The notes under the pieces are model-generated. The model was given only the letters and a program-made list of their open reading frames with translations, was not told the DNA's origin and made no database searches. Below, piece after piece: positions 21,046-33,437 of a stretch of DNA of 64,000 bases. Every line of letters begins with the position of its first letter. Position 1 is the first letter of the stretch. Source of the stretch: Entrophospora sp. SA101 (taxonomy: Eukaryota; Glomeromycota; Glomeromycetes; Entrophosporales; Entrophosporaceae); NCBI GenBank assembly GCA_958430865.1, contig CAUDNR010003224.1:1-64000 (forward strand), read 5' to 3'. Position numbers and translations under genes: made by a program.

Positions 21046-21164
21046 GTGAGAAAACCCACTTAAAAAGAAACAAGAACAAATAATTGAAGTAAAACCTAAG
21101 CAAGTCAAACCAACCCACATTAATTCTTTTTTACCAAGTCTTTTTTTAATTTCTTTAATTTTTT

Positions 21165-21427
21165 AAGACATGCTCATCTAAGTAGTAAATTATTTCCCTT
21201 CCAACTTTCTTTTATTTCTAAATTCTTCACGATTTTGTGGAAATGTTCTTTTAATGGTTATGATTTCCCTTTCTTCTTGGTAAGCTTCATAAGTAGTCCT
21301 TTCTTTTCTTAGATAAGTTCCAAGTGTTTGAGTATCATTTATTTTGAAAACATGAGGCAATTTTTTCACCTTGTTCTTTCTTCAAAATACCTCTAATGGT
21401 ACTGTAATTTTTGGGCTTCATAATTAA
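21165..21427 (-). pseudogene. Decayed copy of the PKNYSTI... fragment
   Basis: The minus strand encodes MKPKNYSTIRGILKKEQGEK and then loses frame. It is clearly related in DNA and protein to the intact-looking fragments at 34802-35044 and 43882-44124. Function unknown. In both places this repeat lies close to the TGA-coded genes. The hAT element's left end begins at its start codon. Confidence 0.55.
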
Positions 21428-22626
21428 TGATACCTGACGAAATGTTTTTGTAGGCGGGAAATTATTTTGTCAAATCATTGTTAATTTTGTCACATTTGGC
21501 GAAATGGTAAAATGTGGTAAATTGACGAAATGTGACGAAAAGAGGAAAATGTGACAAAAAGAGGAAAATGCAACGAAAAGGGGAAATGTGACGAAAAGGA
21601 GATATTATAAACAATTCTAAAAATTATAATAATTACAAGAACTTGCAATAAAACTTTTTTCTGTTGTTCCACATAGTGCTGGCTGCGAGCGAAAATTTTC
21701 AAATTTAGGTTGGTTATATAGTACAAGAAGGCATAATTTCAATTTAGAAAAAGTAGAAGATATGTCAAAAATCTATAGTTATTACCTTGCACAAACTAAA
21801 AAAGAAATTCAATATTATGGGCAGAAATTATCAGAAGAAGAGCTTAAAAAATTAATAAATGATACAGGACTTATTTCTGATGATAGTGATGATGATGATG
21901 ATGATGATGATACAGTGAATGATTTTTCTAGTGAAGATGAAGAGGTATTAAATAATATACAGAACCAATTTCTGGATATATGTGAAATCATGGATTTAAA
22001 TAATGAAGTATTTTGTGATAGTAATGCTGAATCTTCAGTTGAAACTAATCAAGATGAATCAATTTACGAATTTTCTGATAATAATTATGATCCAAGAGAT
22101 TTAGTAAAAGATACCTTTGTTGAAGAAGATGAATTTGAAAGTGAACATAATTCAGAAAATAGTTATTTTCATGATCATTGCGAAGTTAATGAAACTGATA
22201 GAAATAATTATTTAGAATGAGAATGTTATGATATTGATAACAATTCTGGAAATAATACAAATGAAGATGAAGATGATGATAATAATTCTCAAAAATTATT
22301 TAGAAAAAATACAAGCTAGAAGAAACATAATTTACGTAGCTCATCCAAATTTGACTCGGATAAAAGAGTAAAAAAATAAAAATTTATTAAATTTTCTCTT
22401 TATATTTTAAATTTTAAAAACAAGTTTAAATAAAAATTATCATTGCAGATTATTACAAAAATTTCTTTATGAAAATGGTTATATTTTTCTCTCTTGCCAA
22501 TTTTTTCTTTTCGTCAACTTTTCCTCTTTTTCCTTTTCGTCAATATGCTCTTCGCGGTAAATTACATTTCGTCATGTAACATTTCGTCAGTTGACTAAAT
22601 GTCGATCATTTCGTCAGGTATCATTA
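21425..22626 (+). mobile_element. hAT element, internally deleted (~1.2 kb)
   Basis: Perfect 20-bp terminal inverted repeats: TAATGATACCTGACGAAATG at 21425-21444 and its complement at 22607-22626. Subterminal GACGAAA motifs cluster at 21500-21600 and 22500-22600, typical of hAT binding sites. No 8-bp target duplication is found. Only the 3' part of a transposase gene remains inside. Confidence 0.8.
21633..22220 (+). pseudogene. hAT transposase C-terminal (dimerisation) region
   Basis: In frame from 21633: LFSVVPHSAGCERKFSNLGW then LYSTRRHNFNLEKVEDMSKI, the hAT C-terminal domain (pattern: P.S...CER.FS......R..L..E....). It is followed by an acidic tail with a run of eight Asp. The frame stops at TGA 22218-22220, but the same frame continues for about 33 acidic codons to a TAG near 22319. 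The tail could therefore be longer if that TGA was once a sense codon. The catalytic core is missing, so it is non-autonomous. Confidence 0.8.
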
Positions 22627-23029
22627 TGTACATTCGAAGTAGTTCTCTCGAATAAAATAATAGTTATTAATAACAAGTTTCGACTTGATAAACTCGTATC
22701 AAATTAATTCCTAAACCATTCATTGGTAAGGGATTATTCAAACTTTTACTAATTTTAATGGGCAAAAAAACTTCTCACAAACCTGTTTCAAAACTAGATT
22801 TTTATTAGGCGTTAATAATTATTAATATTAATAATAATATATTCATACTAATATTGGAACGACGATAATTTTGTCCCCTCGAGCAGTCTAACGCATTAAA
22901 ACACAAATTGACAATTTCCAAAGCAAATCGTCAAAATAGCTTTTGGCGAGAAACTATCTTTAGCCAATATTTTACCACCCAATACTAAGTCAAAGTTTCG
23001 ACATACATTATTAACTACGATCATATTTA

Positions 23030-23254
23030 ACAACGAATTTTTATTAATAGTTATTTATCAGATTTTTTTGATAATAAATATGGATGGTTAAGAATTACTT
23101 TTCAATTACAAAAAAAAATAAGAAACAAAATTTATTTATTTCGTGGCGGATTAAGAATTACATTAAAATTAGAAGCACAATTATGAGCAAGTGGAAAAGC
23201 CTTCGATATTATATTAAATCATCTAATTTCTGTACAAATGTTTAAAATTGGCTA
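23030..23254 (+). pseudogene. Unrecognised open fragment with one in-frame TGA
   Basis: Reads INSYLSDFFDNKYGWLRITF, then LFRGGLRITLKLEAQ, then L, TGA, ASGKAFDIILNHL and a TAA. It looks like coding remains but matches no family I know. 22627-23029 shows nothing. Confidence 0.25.
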
Positions 23255-23299
23255 ATAAATCTTGAATCCGCAGCTTATTTAGTACGACGTTATCATTTT

Positions 23300-24055
23300 C
23301 AGAAATCATATCTTTGATAATTTTTTTCACATCCAACCATCGTCTTCAAAACTTGGTAAATTTGTTTTAATGATAGTGTATATATTCAAAAACACCTTTA
23401 TCAAAAATAACCGATTGCGGAAATCTTCCCATTTGTAACAAATAGGAATACGAATAATTATTATTAGTATATAAAAAAAACCCATCGAATTTGACTTTAA
23501 TATTATTAATATTATATTCTATATATACTTTTTAATGATATGTATGTCAAACCCACCAATAAAAATTTAAAAAAAGTAAATGTAGCGTAGGTTTTGATTT
23601 CTTTAAAAAAAAATGTGGATCAATACCCACAATTTAAAAAAAATGTTTCAGTAAATGTTTCGTAAATTTTCATATTAATAAATAAATATTGTTCGATTCA
23701 ATAAATATTTATATTTAAATAATAAATATGCCAAAAGAAATTAAACAAAAAACTAAACTTGTCGAAAAAGAGAAGTTTTTATTCTTTTGTTATTTCTTTT
23801 GTTTTAATAATACTAATTCATGAATATTGAAATCATAAAGGAAAAAAATCAGCATCAAGATTTTGATAAAAGCAAATAAAATTAATAATTATAAAAGCAT
23901 TAAAAATGATACTTTTAAGGATAAAACCATTACTTAAACGTATGTTAGATAATGTTAATGAAATTATATCATGAAATTTCATAACAAGAATCCAAAAGAA
24001 GAATTTGAAAATTTTATTTGTAATTTAATTTAAATAATGAATATTATTACACCAG
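23300..24055 (+). pseudogene. Degenerate tandem copy of the gene at 24951-25478
   Basis: 23300-23460 repeats 24545-24715 (TTATCATTTTCAGAA, ATTTGTTTTAATGATAG, AAATAGGAATA). Further on, 23730 has ATGCCAAAAGAAATT and about 23930-24050 has LKRMLDNVNEI, matching MPKEKKRK and LKSMLNNLNEA of the intact gene. Several frameshifts and stops make this a dead copy. Confidence 0.65.
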
Positions 24056-24950
24056 CTAAAGTCGTATTTCCTTCCTTTTCTACCAAATTTCAGATTTTTC
24101 ATCTGCGTTAAATATAATTTCGATGTAACAGAACTTCATTGCCTTTTTTTTTTTGATACAAATGAGAAAAAATAAACGTATGAGATTACAAATGCATACT
24201 AATTCAAGTTTAATCCTGCATTAGTCAAATTGGAAAACAAACATTTTATTTATAAATTTTTCCCAGTGAGATACATTTTCAATTTAAAAAATGACCTTTA
24301 GGATTGATTCTGGATTTTGTAGAATGCAAAATGATATTTAAAATAAAAAACAAAAAAAAAAAGAGAAACACTTTATGAAATAATACAACGGTTTGCCTCT
24401 AAATCATTTATGGACTTTTGTACAAGTGCATAAATGGATAGGCTAATGATCTTTATACTTTGATTCTATTCTACGACTTGTTTAGTATGCCGTGTTATTG
24501 GTAGATTATGAACGACCTTTTTTTCATGATTCAACGAGAAAATTTATCATTTTCAGAATCATATCTTGATAATTTTTTCACACTCATCATTTCTTCAAAC
24601 TTAATAAAATTTGTTTTAATGATAGCAATATATTCAAAACACCTTTATCAAAGAATTGATTGTAAATTCCAATTTCTAGATCAGGAAATCTTCCATTTGT
24701 AGCAAATAGGAATAATTTTAAAAAACGAATTTATTTACATATTAATTCTATATTATATACTTTGTGAATAAAAAATTTTATTTTTATTTTCTCTTTTTAG
24801 TATCTCTTATCTTATCATTATTAATATTGTTGTTATAATTAATATTGTCATTGTTATTAATATTGTTATTGTTATTAATATTGTTTAAAAGGTATATTTA
24901 AAACTTGCTTGTTAAAATATTTTTCAATCAAATTGATAAATATTAAAAAC

Positions 24951-25478
24951 ATGCCAAAAGAAAAGAAAAGAAAAACTGACGAAAATATGAATATTGAAAA
25001 AAAGAAAAGAAAAACCGACGAAAATATGAATATTGAAGGGAAAGATGAGGAGATTAACATCGAGGATTATTTGATTCCAATTGATGAAATTGATATTGAT
25101 GATGAAAATTTGAATGTAAAAATAAAAGAAGGATTGAAAAATGTAATTAAATTTTGTCTTCATTATAGAATTAAGGAAAATTCTAAGATCGTTGAAAAAT
25201 ATTTATATTATTTGGAAAAAACTGAAACTGCAACAGATAGCAACCATTACATCATTGTTTTTGTTGCAATAAGGTATTATAGAGAAGAACCAGAAAAACG
25301 TGATACTTACATGGACAAACCTTATCTTAAAAGTATGTTGAATAACCTTAATGAAGCTTATCACGAAATTGCAAATCAAGAATTGCATAGAAGGAAGTGC
25401 AAATTTGATAAAAATTTAAACGATAAATTTGATTCACTAAAAGATAAATTCAATCAGCGTATGAAACTTTGCAGATAA
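24951..25478 (+). CDS. Small acidic/basic protein of unknown function (175 aa)
   Basis: An uninterrupted frame. The start at 24951 is preferred over 24909 because the degenerate tandem copy begins at the matching ATGCCAAAAGAA. The N-terminus is a twice-repeated KKRKTDENMNIE unit, which could act as a nuclear localisation signal. An acidic segment (EEINIEDYLIPIDEIDIDDE) follows, then a helical C-terminal part (LKNVIKFCLHYRI...LKSMLNNLNEAYHEI...). No signal peptide or membrane segment. Family unknown. The existence of a second, decayed copy upstream supports this being, or having been, a real gene. Confidence 0.55.
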   Translation: MPKEKKRKTDENMNIEKKKRKTDENMNIEGKDEEINIEDYLIPIDEIDIDDENLNVKIKEGLKNVIKFCLHYRIKENSKIVEKYLYYLEKTETATDSNHYIIVFVAIRYYREEPEKRDTYMDKPYLKSMLNNLNEAYHEIANQELHRRKCKFDKNLNDKFDSLKDKFNQRMKLCR

Positions 25479-26188
25479 AGTTGAAGGCCATCTTGCTCTT
25501 TTCTTTTCTCGATTTCCTATTTTTATAATAAAATTTTTTTAAATGCAAATTAATAATAATAATTACTCGAGTGTATTAAACATGATTACCATTAGTATTT
25601 GAGACTTTTCATAATAACTCTTAATTTTTTATAATCATCCTTAATTTGTTGATATTGTTTTTTTTTCAAATAAAATTTTTTTCATTGATTCAAATAAATC
25701 GAAAGTTCACTAAACATTTCAAGTGAAATTATGTCGCAGTTCGATGATTTCTTTTGTTATATATGTCCAGATTTTCTTCCATTAAACCGTCATATGTATA
25801 GATTTTTTGTGATTTTTAAATTTAATAAATATCATATTCATTGTTATTTTTTTCCTTTTAAGTTTACTAAATTGCTTGTAGGAACGTCTCCACTTGTACA
25901 AAATAGTGAAAATGATTTTGCTGATATTGGTCTGAATTCAACAAAGATTCCATTTTTTAATTAGAGTATATGAAATTTGTATATAACAAGAGAATATTGA
26001 TAAAACTCACTTATAAAAGCAATAAATCCATAACTTTGATACACTGTCCTTTTTCTTCCTGTTTTCTTTAAAAGAAATTAAGGCTTTTAATCATGTTTTC
26101 TTCCTCTAGATCTAAAGAACGAAGAATTTCTCTAACAAAGAAAATGTATTAGTATGTACCATGAGGTTGCAACGATGGAATTTCACGT

Positions 26189-26445
26189 TTAGGTACAGCA
26201 TAAAAAATTAAATTGACACCGAATATTATCATTAGTTGGACATGTATTCTTATCTAAATATTCACTTAAGTTTTTTTTAATTTCTTGGGATTCCTGCTTC
26301 TGATTTGCTCAGCTTCATTTATTAAAAAAAAAATGTTTAAATTACCCTCACTTGAATGCCATCATTCTCATCCTGTTGTAACATAAACAATCTCCCAAAA
26401 AATTTCGCAAAATCTAATAATTTAATATCTTTCGTTCTCTTTTCT
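26189..26445 (-). CDS. Possible exons of an unrecognised gene running into the gap
   Basis: On the minus strand an exon-like block ending at 26352 reads KLLDFAKFFGRLFMLQQDEN before a GTGAGG donor. A second block ends with TAA at 26189-26191 and reads QESQEIKKNLSEYLDKNTCP. The upstream part would lie in the 787-N gap. The splice acceptor is unclear. The 77-codon plus frame at 25731-25964 is unsupported. Confidence 0.3.
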
Positions 26446-26582
26446 TAATTGTTAATTATGTGAAAACATCCATGAATACCTCTTTTTATTGTAACTAATA
26501 CCATTTATAATTTGGAGTTTATGATTATAGATAATCTACAAAAAAATTTAGAAAACACGCATTTTTTATTGCATGTTTTTCA

Positions 26583-27369
26583 NNNNNNNNNNNNNNNNNN
26601 NNNNNNNNNNNNNNNNNNNNNNNNNNNNNNNNNNNNNNNNNNNNNNNNNNNNNNNNNNNNNNNNNNNNNNNNNNNNNNNNNNNNNNNNNNNNNNNNNNNN
26701 NNNNNNNNNNNNNNNNNNNNNNNNNNNNNNNNNNNNNNNNNNNNNNNNNNNNNNNNNNNNNNNNNNNNNNNNNNNNNNNNNNNNNNNNNNNNNNNNNNNN
26801 NNNNNNNNNNNNNNNNNNNNNNNNNNNNNNNNNNNNNNNNNNNNNNNNNNNNNNNNNNNNNNNNNNNNNNNNNNNNNNNNNNNNNNNNNNNNNNNNNNNN
26901 NNNNNNNNNNNNNNNNNNNNNNNNNNNNNNNNNNNNNNNNNNNNNNNNNNNNNNNNNNNNNNNNNNNNNNNNNNNNNNNNNNNNNNNNNNNNNNNNNNNN
27001 NNNNNNNNNNNNNNNNNNNNNNNNNNNNNNNNNNNNNNNNNNNNNNNNNNNNNNNNNNNNNNNNNNNNNNNNNNNNNNNNNNNNNNNNNNNNNNNNNNNN
27101 NNNNNNNNNNNNNNNNNNNNNNNNNNNNNNNNNNNNNNNNNNNNNNNNNNNNNNNNNNNNNNNNNNNNNNNNNNNNNNNNNNNNNNNNNNNNNNNNNNNN
27201 NNNNNNNNNNNNNNNNNNNNNNNNNNNNNNNNNNNNNNNNNNNNNNNNNNNNNNNNNNNNNNNNNNNNNNNNNNNNNNNNNNNNNNNNNNNNNNNNNNNN
27301 NNNNNNNNNNNNNNNNNNNNNNNNNNNNNNNNNNNNNNNNNNNNNNNNNNNNNNNNNNNNNNNNNNNNN
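26583..27369. other. Assembly gap (787 N)
   Basis: Run of N; sequence unknown. Open frames spanning it are artefacts. Confidence 1.
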
Positions 27370-27607
27370 TCAATACATAAACATTGTTGAATAATCATCA
27401 TATAACTAACAGAAGGTTTTTAAGTTGAAGCTCTTGTGGGTAAATTCGAACTTAAAATAATAAACTTTCAGGCATCCTATTTAAATCAAAATAGTTTCTT
27501 AATCTTTGTAACAACTTCAGGAATGATCTTTATATAGAAAGGCGTGGTAATTTGCTACTGGAAAGAACAAAAATATTCTTTCACCAAAAATTTTCCAATT
27601 TTTTTTG

Positions 27608-28183
27608 TAACACACTGTAATTCTAAGCAACAAAGTATTGCTGACTTTTTTAATAACAAATATCCAGGTCGCTCAACAATTGCTAAAATATTAAAAGAAA
27701 TGGCTAAGTATTAATATTAATTTTATTTCTAGAAGTAAATTTCGAAATAAAAATCCTAAATTCCCATTGCTTGGTCAAGCTTTAAATCGTTGGGTAGAAC
27801 AGGTATCAGCATCAGCCATTGTATTGAATGAACAGCTTATTAAAGAGAAAGGTCAGAGCTTTGCAAATCTTTTAGGAATAGATAAGATGATTTCCATTTT
27901 TCAAATGGATGGATCCAAAAGTTTAAGAAAAGAAATCAATTAATATTATTGATAATAATATTAATAATAATAATGTTGATAATATTATTGGTATAATTTA
28001 ATAAAACATTATACTATTTTAATATTAATTTTATTTCATCATTTGATAAACCTCTATATAGTGACAGCATGTAGTGACATTATAATATTGTTCTTTAATG
28101 GAGGTTCCCTCTGTATAAGAACACCTCTTATTAAGAACACATTTTGGCTTTACCGATGGTGTTCTTATATGGAGGTACGACTG
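27608..28183 (+). mobile_element. Tigger/pogo-type transposon remnant with right terminus
   Basis: 27610-27715 and 27733-27942 encode the DNA-binding N-terminus of a Tigger/CENP-B-like transposase: KQQSIADFFNNKYPGRSTI, then NPKFPLLGQALNRWVEQVS and GQSFANLLGIDKM. The DDE domain is absent. The right end at 28183 (GTTCTTATATGGAGGTACGA then CTG) is followed by TA, the expected Tc1/mariner-superfamily target duplication. Near it lies a second inverted motif (AAGAACACCTC). The left end is probably in the gap. Dead by internal deletion. Confidence 0.75.
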
Positions 28184-28199
28184 TATCAGAAATATTTTC

Positions 28200-30240
28200 A
28201 AGTATATATTCAATAATTGATATGTTAGATTTAAATTATTTATTATTACTAAAAATGGATAAGATAAATTATCTTGAGACCTGAGATTTATTGATCAACT
28301 AAAACAGATAAACAAATAAATAAAAGATAATTATTGTTATTTCTAAAAAAACAATTGAAGAAAATTGTTGATTATACTAAAACATTAAAACTGATTTTTT
28401 AATCTTAGAATTAATGCACAATGTAATCTTCTGAGATTTTTGCTGAATGTATCATTTGATCTAATAGAAATGTACTAAAAAAAAAATAAACAAATGTTTG
28501 AATTTTTTTTTTTTTTTTTAATCAAAAAAGAAATTTTAAAATATATAGATATGATAGATTTTGGACTGAGGTTGATGTATCAAAAAAAATATTAAAATTA
28601 TTATTATAAATAAAAAACCCATTTAATAACATTAATTCAACTAAACTTTTTTTAAAAAAGCCATCTAAACTGACTATCACTTGTGTGATTGATTCAATCA
28701 TTAACACTAAGAAACAAACAATTTCAGAATTATTGAAATTAATGCCATTACAAAGGTGAAATAAAATAATAATTTTTTAAATATAATTAATTATATACCT
28801 TGGTTAATAAAAAATAAAATAAACAAATATTGCTATTTAATACTTTTCTCATGTGTGAATTCCTCACAATGATTATTCAATACATTTGATATCATCTTTG
28901 ACATATCAAACAATTGCATCACCCAAGTAGTAATAACACCAAGGCCATGCATAAATGAAACTCTTAAAAATGTGTGTCTACTCATATCTCTGGGTTCACA
29001 AGAATAAATAAATAGGGAGGATCAAAAAAAACATTTCCCTTCCTATTGTATAGTTCCTTATGAATAGAATAATAAGTCTGATGTTGTTCACAGGTATCAG
29101 ATTTAATAAAAATTTCCTATCACAAAAATGTGGTTATGTGCAATTAACACGCCTCATAACTGTGGATTTTTTTTCCACAGGTGAGGTCCCCCACATGTTG
29201 GAAGGCTTTGGACAAAACTTTCCACATCTTCCTCTCAGACCAGGCCTGCTGTTTCCATATGGGCATTGATGTCGATTAGAGTTGGCACTTGTGTGATGCT
29301 TTGCTTTATATTACCCCTCTTTAGAATAAAGTTGGTGTCTGCAACCGGTTTGAAATTCTGCAACTGAAGAAGTTGCAACCTGGGTTGCTGTTTTGTCAGG
29401 ACATGCCTACCTAGGGCAAGGAATGATTTGGGCAAAGGCCCAGTCACCTATCCTGTTCAAAAAACAATAAAATTGGTTAACCAAATTAATAAATAACCAA
29501 GAAAAAGAAATTTTGAAAAACGATTAATATGTACAGAACATACCAAAATCCAAACTGTTTTGTGGCTTTCTTGTTGATCCTTTTTGAAAGAAGTGCAAAA
29601 ATTACACTTTGATGCCAGGGATCAGTGTTGGCATTTGGCTGACAACGATATTACCATATAATTTTAATCTATAGGGGAGGGACCATTTAGGCAAAAAGCA
29701 CATGATGTCCCTCCCAAAATTATAAATTTGTATTAGTATCAGAAATGCGGATAATTTAAGAATATAATTAGAACTAAAACTATTATATGACTTTCCTCTT
29801 AACATCAGAGAGCACAAATGCGATTTTCAGAGTCTCCAATCCCATCCTGTATCACAAATTCCTGCCTGAGCTTGAACAAGTTGCTGCAATTTCTCATTGC
29901 CTTGATGAATCTAGATGTTGTTGATGTACACCTAAAATCACAACTCGAGTTGCACAACTTTTCAGTTGCATAGCCAACTATCTTCATCTTTACCCCTGAG
30001 GTAGGATCATTGCAGTCAACTTCGGCCAGCATGTTAGCAGCCTTCTCTGATCTGGGTGCTGTGAAAAGTGTCATTGACGATTGATGCAATCTCGGTAAAT
30101 TCCAGGGCCATGCGCCAACCCCCTGGAGTTTAATCATATCATTGTATCATCGGACGTGGCAGGTCAGATTAACCTTTGTACACAAGGAACATGAGAATGA
30201 CTGTAAAGTGTTCAAGGTAGCGTGCGTGCTTCGACACTTG
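28200..30240. other. No recognised gene
   Basis: AT-rich to 29060, then a visibly GC-richer stretch at 29100-30240. Minus-strand frames at 29235-29447 and 29805-30137 are open for 70 and 110 codons. Their proteins resemble nothing I know, and competing frames are equally open for parts. They may be remnants of a repeat. Palindromic CAACTCGAGTTG-like words occur near 29941. Confidence 0.35.
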
Positions 30241-30796
30241 CTAATTTCTGATAATCAAACGTCATGTATCGAAATGTTTCATATTTGAATTGTTTCTTTT
30301 TCAACGTGTGCTGCCTTGACATCTTGTAATTATAATAATATTATTAATATTAATAATGATTATAAAAAGCCAAATACCAATCATTTGTTGCCATCTTGAT
30401 GAGAATCTTATAATTACCCAGCAAGATCTGCTCCGAGTTTTGATTTCAATAATATACATTATATAAAATAAAAGACACATCAATGCAAAATGCAAATTAA
30501 AAAATTGTACCTCTGGTTAGTTATTAACACGTTTCTTTTTAGAACCAATCATGCCAAACATCCTCGCGCTTTGTCTTTAAAAAGTAAATTGTTTTTCCAA
30601 AAAAAAAAATCAATTGCGTCGACAAAAAAAAAATAAAAAAAATAGGGGTTCCATAAATAATTAGTGTACGCGTTTATGTCGATCAAATAAAAAATTTTAT
30701 TTCTATTTTTTAAAAAAAACAATGTCGTATACAACCAACAAAAGGAGACAAATTAATGTTCATGGTGAGGAAAATGGGTAAGTGTTGTTTATCATA

Positions 30797-30893
30797 AGAA
30801 TGGTGGTTATTGCCACTCGTTGTCATTCTAGTTTATTGTAAGAATGGTGGTGGTGGTTATCGCCACCACTTGTCGTCACTCGTCACTCTAGTT
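30797..30893 (+). repeat. Two tandem copies of the GGTGG/CCACC hairpin repeat
   Basis: AAGAATGGTGGTTATTGCCA...CATTCTAGTTTA at 30797-30837, then AAGAATGGTGGTGGTGGTTA..CGCCACCACT...CACTCTAGTT at 30840-30893. Same family as 157-207. In the second copy GTGGTGG and CCACCAC pair around a TTATCG loop. Confidence 0.6.
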
Positions 30894-31086
30894 TTAGTTA
30901 ACATTAAGAAGATTTTTTTTTATGATCATTAATCACAAAAAAACTTACTATTTATTATTATCATTATAAGAACGAGAAAAGTGTTGAAGGAAATCCATGA
31001 AAATCAAGGTATATATGATAGGAAATTTCTGGGAAAAAAAGAATAATATTTAAACATCATTCATTAACTGCAATCATCAATCCTAG

Positions 31087-33116
31087 CATTATCACCTGTT
31101 GCTTCGACCTCCAAATATGCTTCTGTCATAGACAATTATAACTTGGAAAATTTACTAAAATCATACAAGCCCTTAGCAAAACAATTGGCTTCCAGTTTTT
31201 ATGTATTTTATATCTATTTGGCTCTAAGTGATAAATTAACATTTAAGGATAGTGAGGAACAAAAGATTGATTTCTTTTTCAAAATGAAATATATGGTATG
31301 TTTCAATAAATATTTATGATCATCTATGATGACAATAAAGGAATGTCATAAATCTATTCAGCCTACTTATATGGCAAGTTGCAATTGGATATTGTATCCC
31401 ATCATCAGGAAAATGGATGTAAATTTTACAGATTGTAAACTCATTCTCCTGATGGTTAGGGTTTGGCACAATAATTCACAATTCATGATTGTTCTCAGGA
31501 TGTTTATTGGAAGTTGATTGACAACTGAATCCTCAAATTCTATTATTGAATCAGAAAATATATAATACACTAATTAATGACCATCTTTTTTTATATTTAG
31601 AAGCCAATAGACTTTTTCATTTCAAAATCATTTTATTTTATGATCAAAAATATACACAAAGAAAAGCTAAAATACAAAGAATTTGTAATATCATGTGCCA
31701 AGGAAAAGAAATTATTTGCATTTTTTGAAAATGATAATTGTCTTTCTGAAAGTGATAATTCTTATGATGAAAGGTCTGATCTTATTCAAGTCAAAGAAAA
31801 AATAAAGTTGGTAAGTTTAATTTTAATTATATTAGATAAATATTAACCAAAGTTCCCGGTTTAACATGGATAATAGTTTTGTAGCAGAAACCCAAATATG
31901 ATGAATATATCCACAACTGTCAGTAAGATGGTTGATAAAACAACATTAAAGTTTACAGATATTTTATCATATGGCACTCTGTTTGAGAATTCACTCCAAA
32001 AGAATCATTCTAAAATTTATCAACATTTAGTTAAAGAAAGGCTCGTAGAAGATTTAAAACCAATTGGCATACAAACAAAAATTGAACTTAATGATTTTCA
32101 ACAACAGTTCATTTATAATTGTGTTGTTTTTGGAGATATTTTGATACCAGATGTAAGAGGACCAGATAAAATTTTTTACATGGAAATAATTTCATTTATT
32201 AATCAAATGTAAATATTGATAATCTATATATATATTTTGTGCATAGATTTTAAATGTCAATTTTGAACTTAAATTCACATAAAACATAATAATTATTATT
32301 TAAATTAGGAAATATGTTTGGGACAATGCATCATATCAAGAAGGAAATTCTGATATCAATGAAAGATCCTATTCACATCATGTTGTTAAGACAGTGGTGA
32401 AATTTTTATTCCTTGATGTGAAAAATGTGGAGCAACGCTATGATGGAACATTGAGTCAATCAACCAAGTTTAGAAATGACCAAGATAATGGTCCAAGAAA
32501 ATACCCTGATTTTTTATCCTACATAAAAAGTCATAATTACTGTAGTTATAATTATGAATTTCTATTTTTAGAAATATCTTATGGACCATTTTCTCCAGAC
32601 AACAAACATACTGAAGAAGATTTATTCCGACTTTGTAAATTTGCAAATGATGCATGGAAGCATGTGTTTTATTTTGTTGAAAAATTTGAGGATAACAAAG
32701 AAATACTTGAACTATTAAATCAGTTAGAAATAATTTTATTGCACTTTCATGGTAATTACACTAATTTACTTTTAATTAATATTACTATTTATTGACTGAT
32801 TTTCTGTAATATAAATCCAGGGACAACACTTGATGTATATTTGCAAGATAGGAAATTAAGACCATTCAATCGAATAATGTTATATTTTTCCATTAACATT
32901 CCAATTATTTCTGAGAGTGGAATCATACAGACTGCAAATGACTTTATTGGTTTATGTGAGAATTTAGGTTGGCTACATGAAGTGTTGTTGAGAAACGTTG
33001 AAATTATTAAAAAAATTGACAATTTAATCAAAGGAAAGAAGATTAAGGATCACAAAAGCTGTTCCAGTGAAGATGAAATTTTGATATCAACTCATTCACC
33101 AGAATATTCATACTGA
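31087..33116 (+). CDS. Multi-exon protein of an anonymous fungal family
   Basis: Exon blocks: about 31087-31295, 31601-31810, about 31888-32208, 32309-32751 and 32821-33116 (stop TGA). The last three splice in phase; the junction 31810/31888 is one base out of phase with the obvious sites, so that boundary is provisional. Key text: LENLLKSYKPLAKQLASSFY, FTDILSYGTLFENSLQ, YPDFLSYIKSHN, YEFLFLEISYGPFSPDNKHT, LLNQLEIILLHFHG, LQDRKLRPFNRIMLYF. The PDF...EISYGPF order is shared with the broken gene at 2644-3652. No signal peptide or membrane segment. The exons carry no other stops, so it is probably expressed. The 300-bp intron 31296-31600 is long for this locus. The start codon was not found. Confidence 0.6.
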
Positions 33117-33437
33117 TTTTTTATATCTGTTTGATGATACTTGGGAATTATTTTCAAAAGACAAAATTTTATATCACACAAATGAAATTAAAATTTTTTC
33201 ATGGGATAGTTTTACTTTTGTACAAAAAGAAAAATAACAATATTAATGATTTTCTAAAAAAATTATTTAATTTTCATTGCTTTATTTTTAAAAACCAAAA
33301 AAACATAATATTTAACATTCTTTTATACCTTATTTGTTTTTATTAAATTAGTCATATATACTAGATGATAGATAACTATTACAGCTGTTTCATAAAAAAT
33401 AAAAAATTTATGCATTAGCAATTTTCTCTGTGATATA

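Noticed and set aside
26512..27401. Long open frames across the N run
   Set aside because: They are produced by undefined bases in the gap, not by sequence.
29805..30137. 110-codon minus frame in a GC-richer stretch
   Set aside because: No recognisable similarity, neighbouring frames are partly open too, and splice signals are ambiguous.
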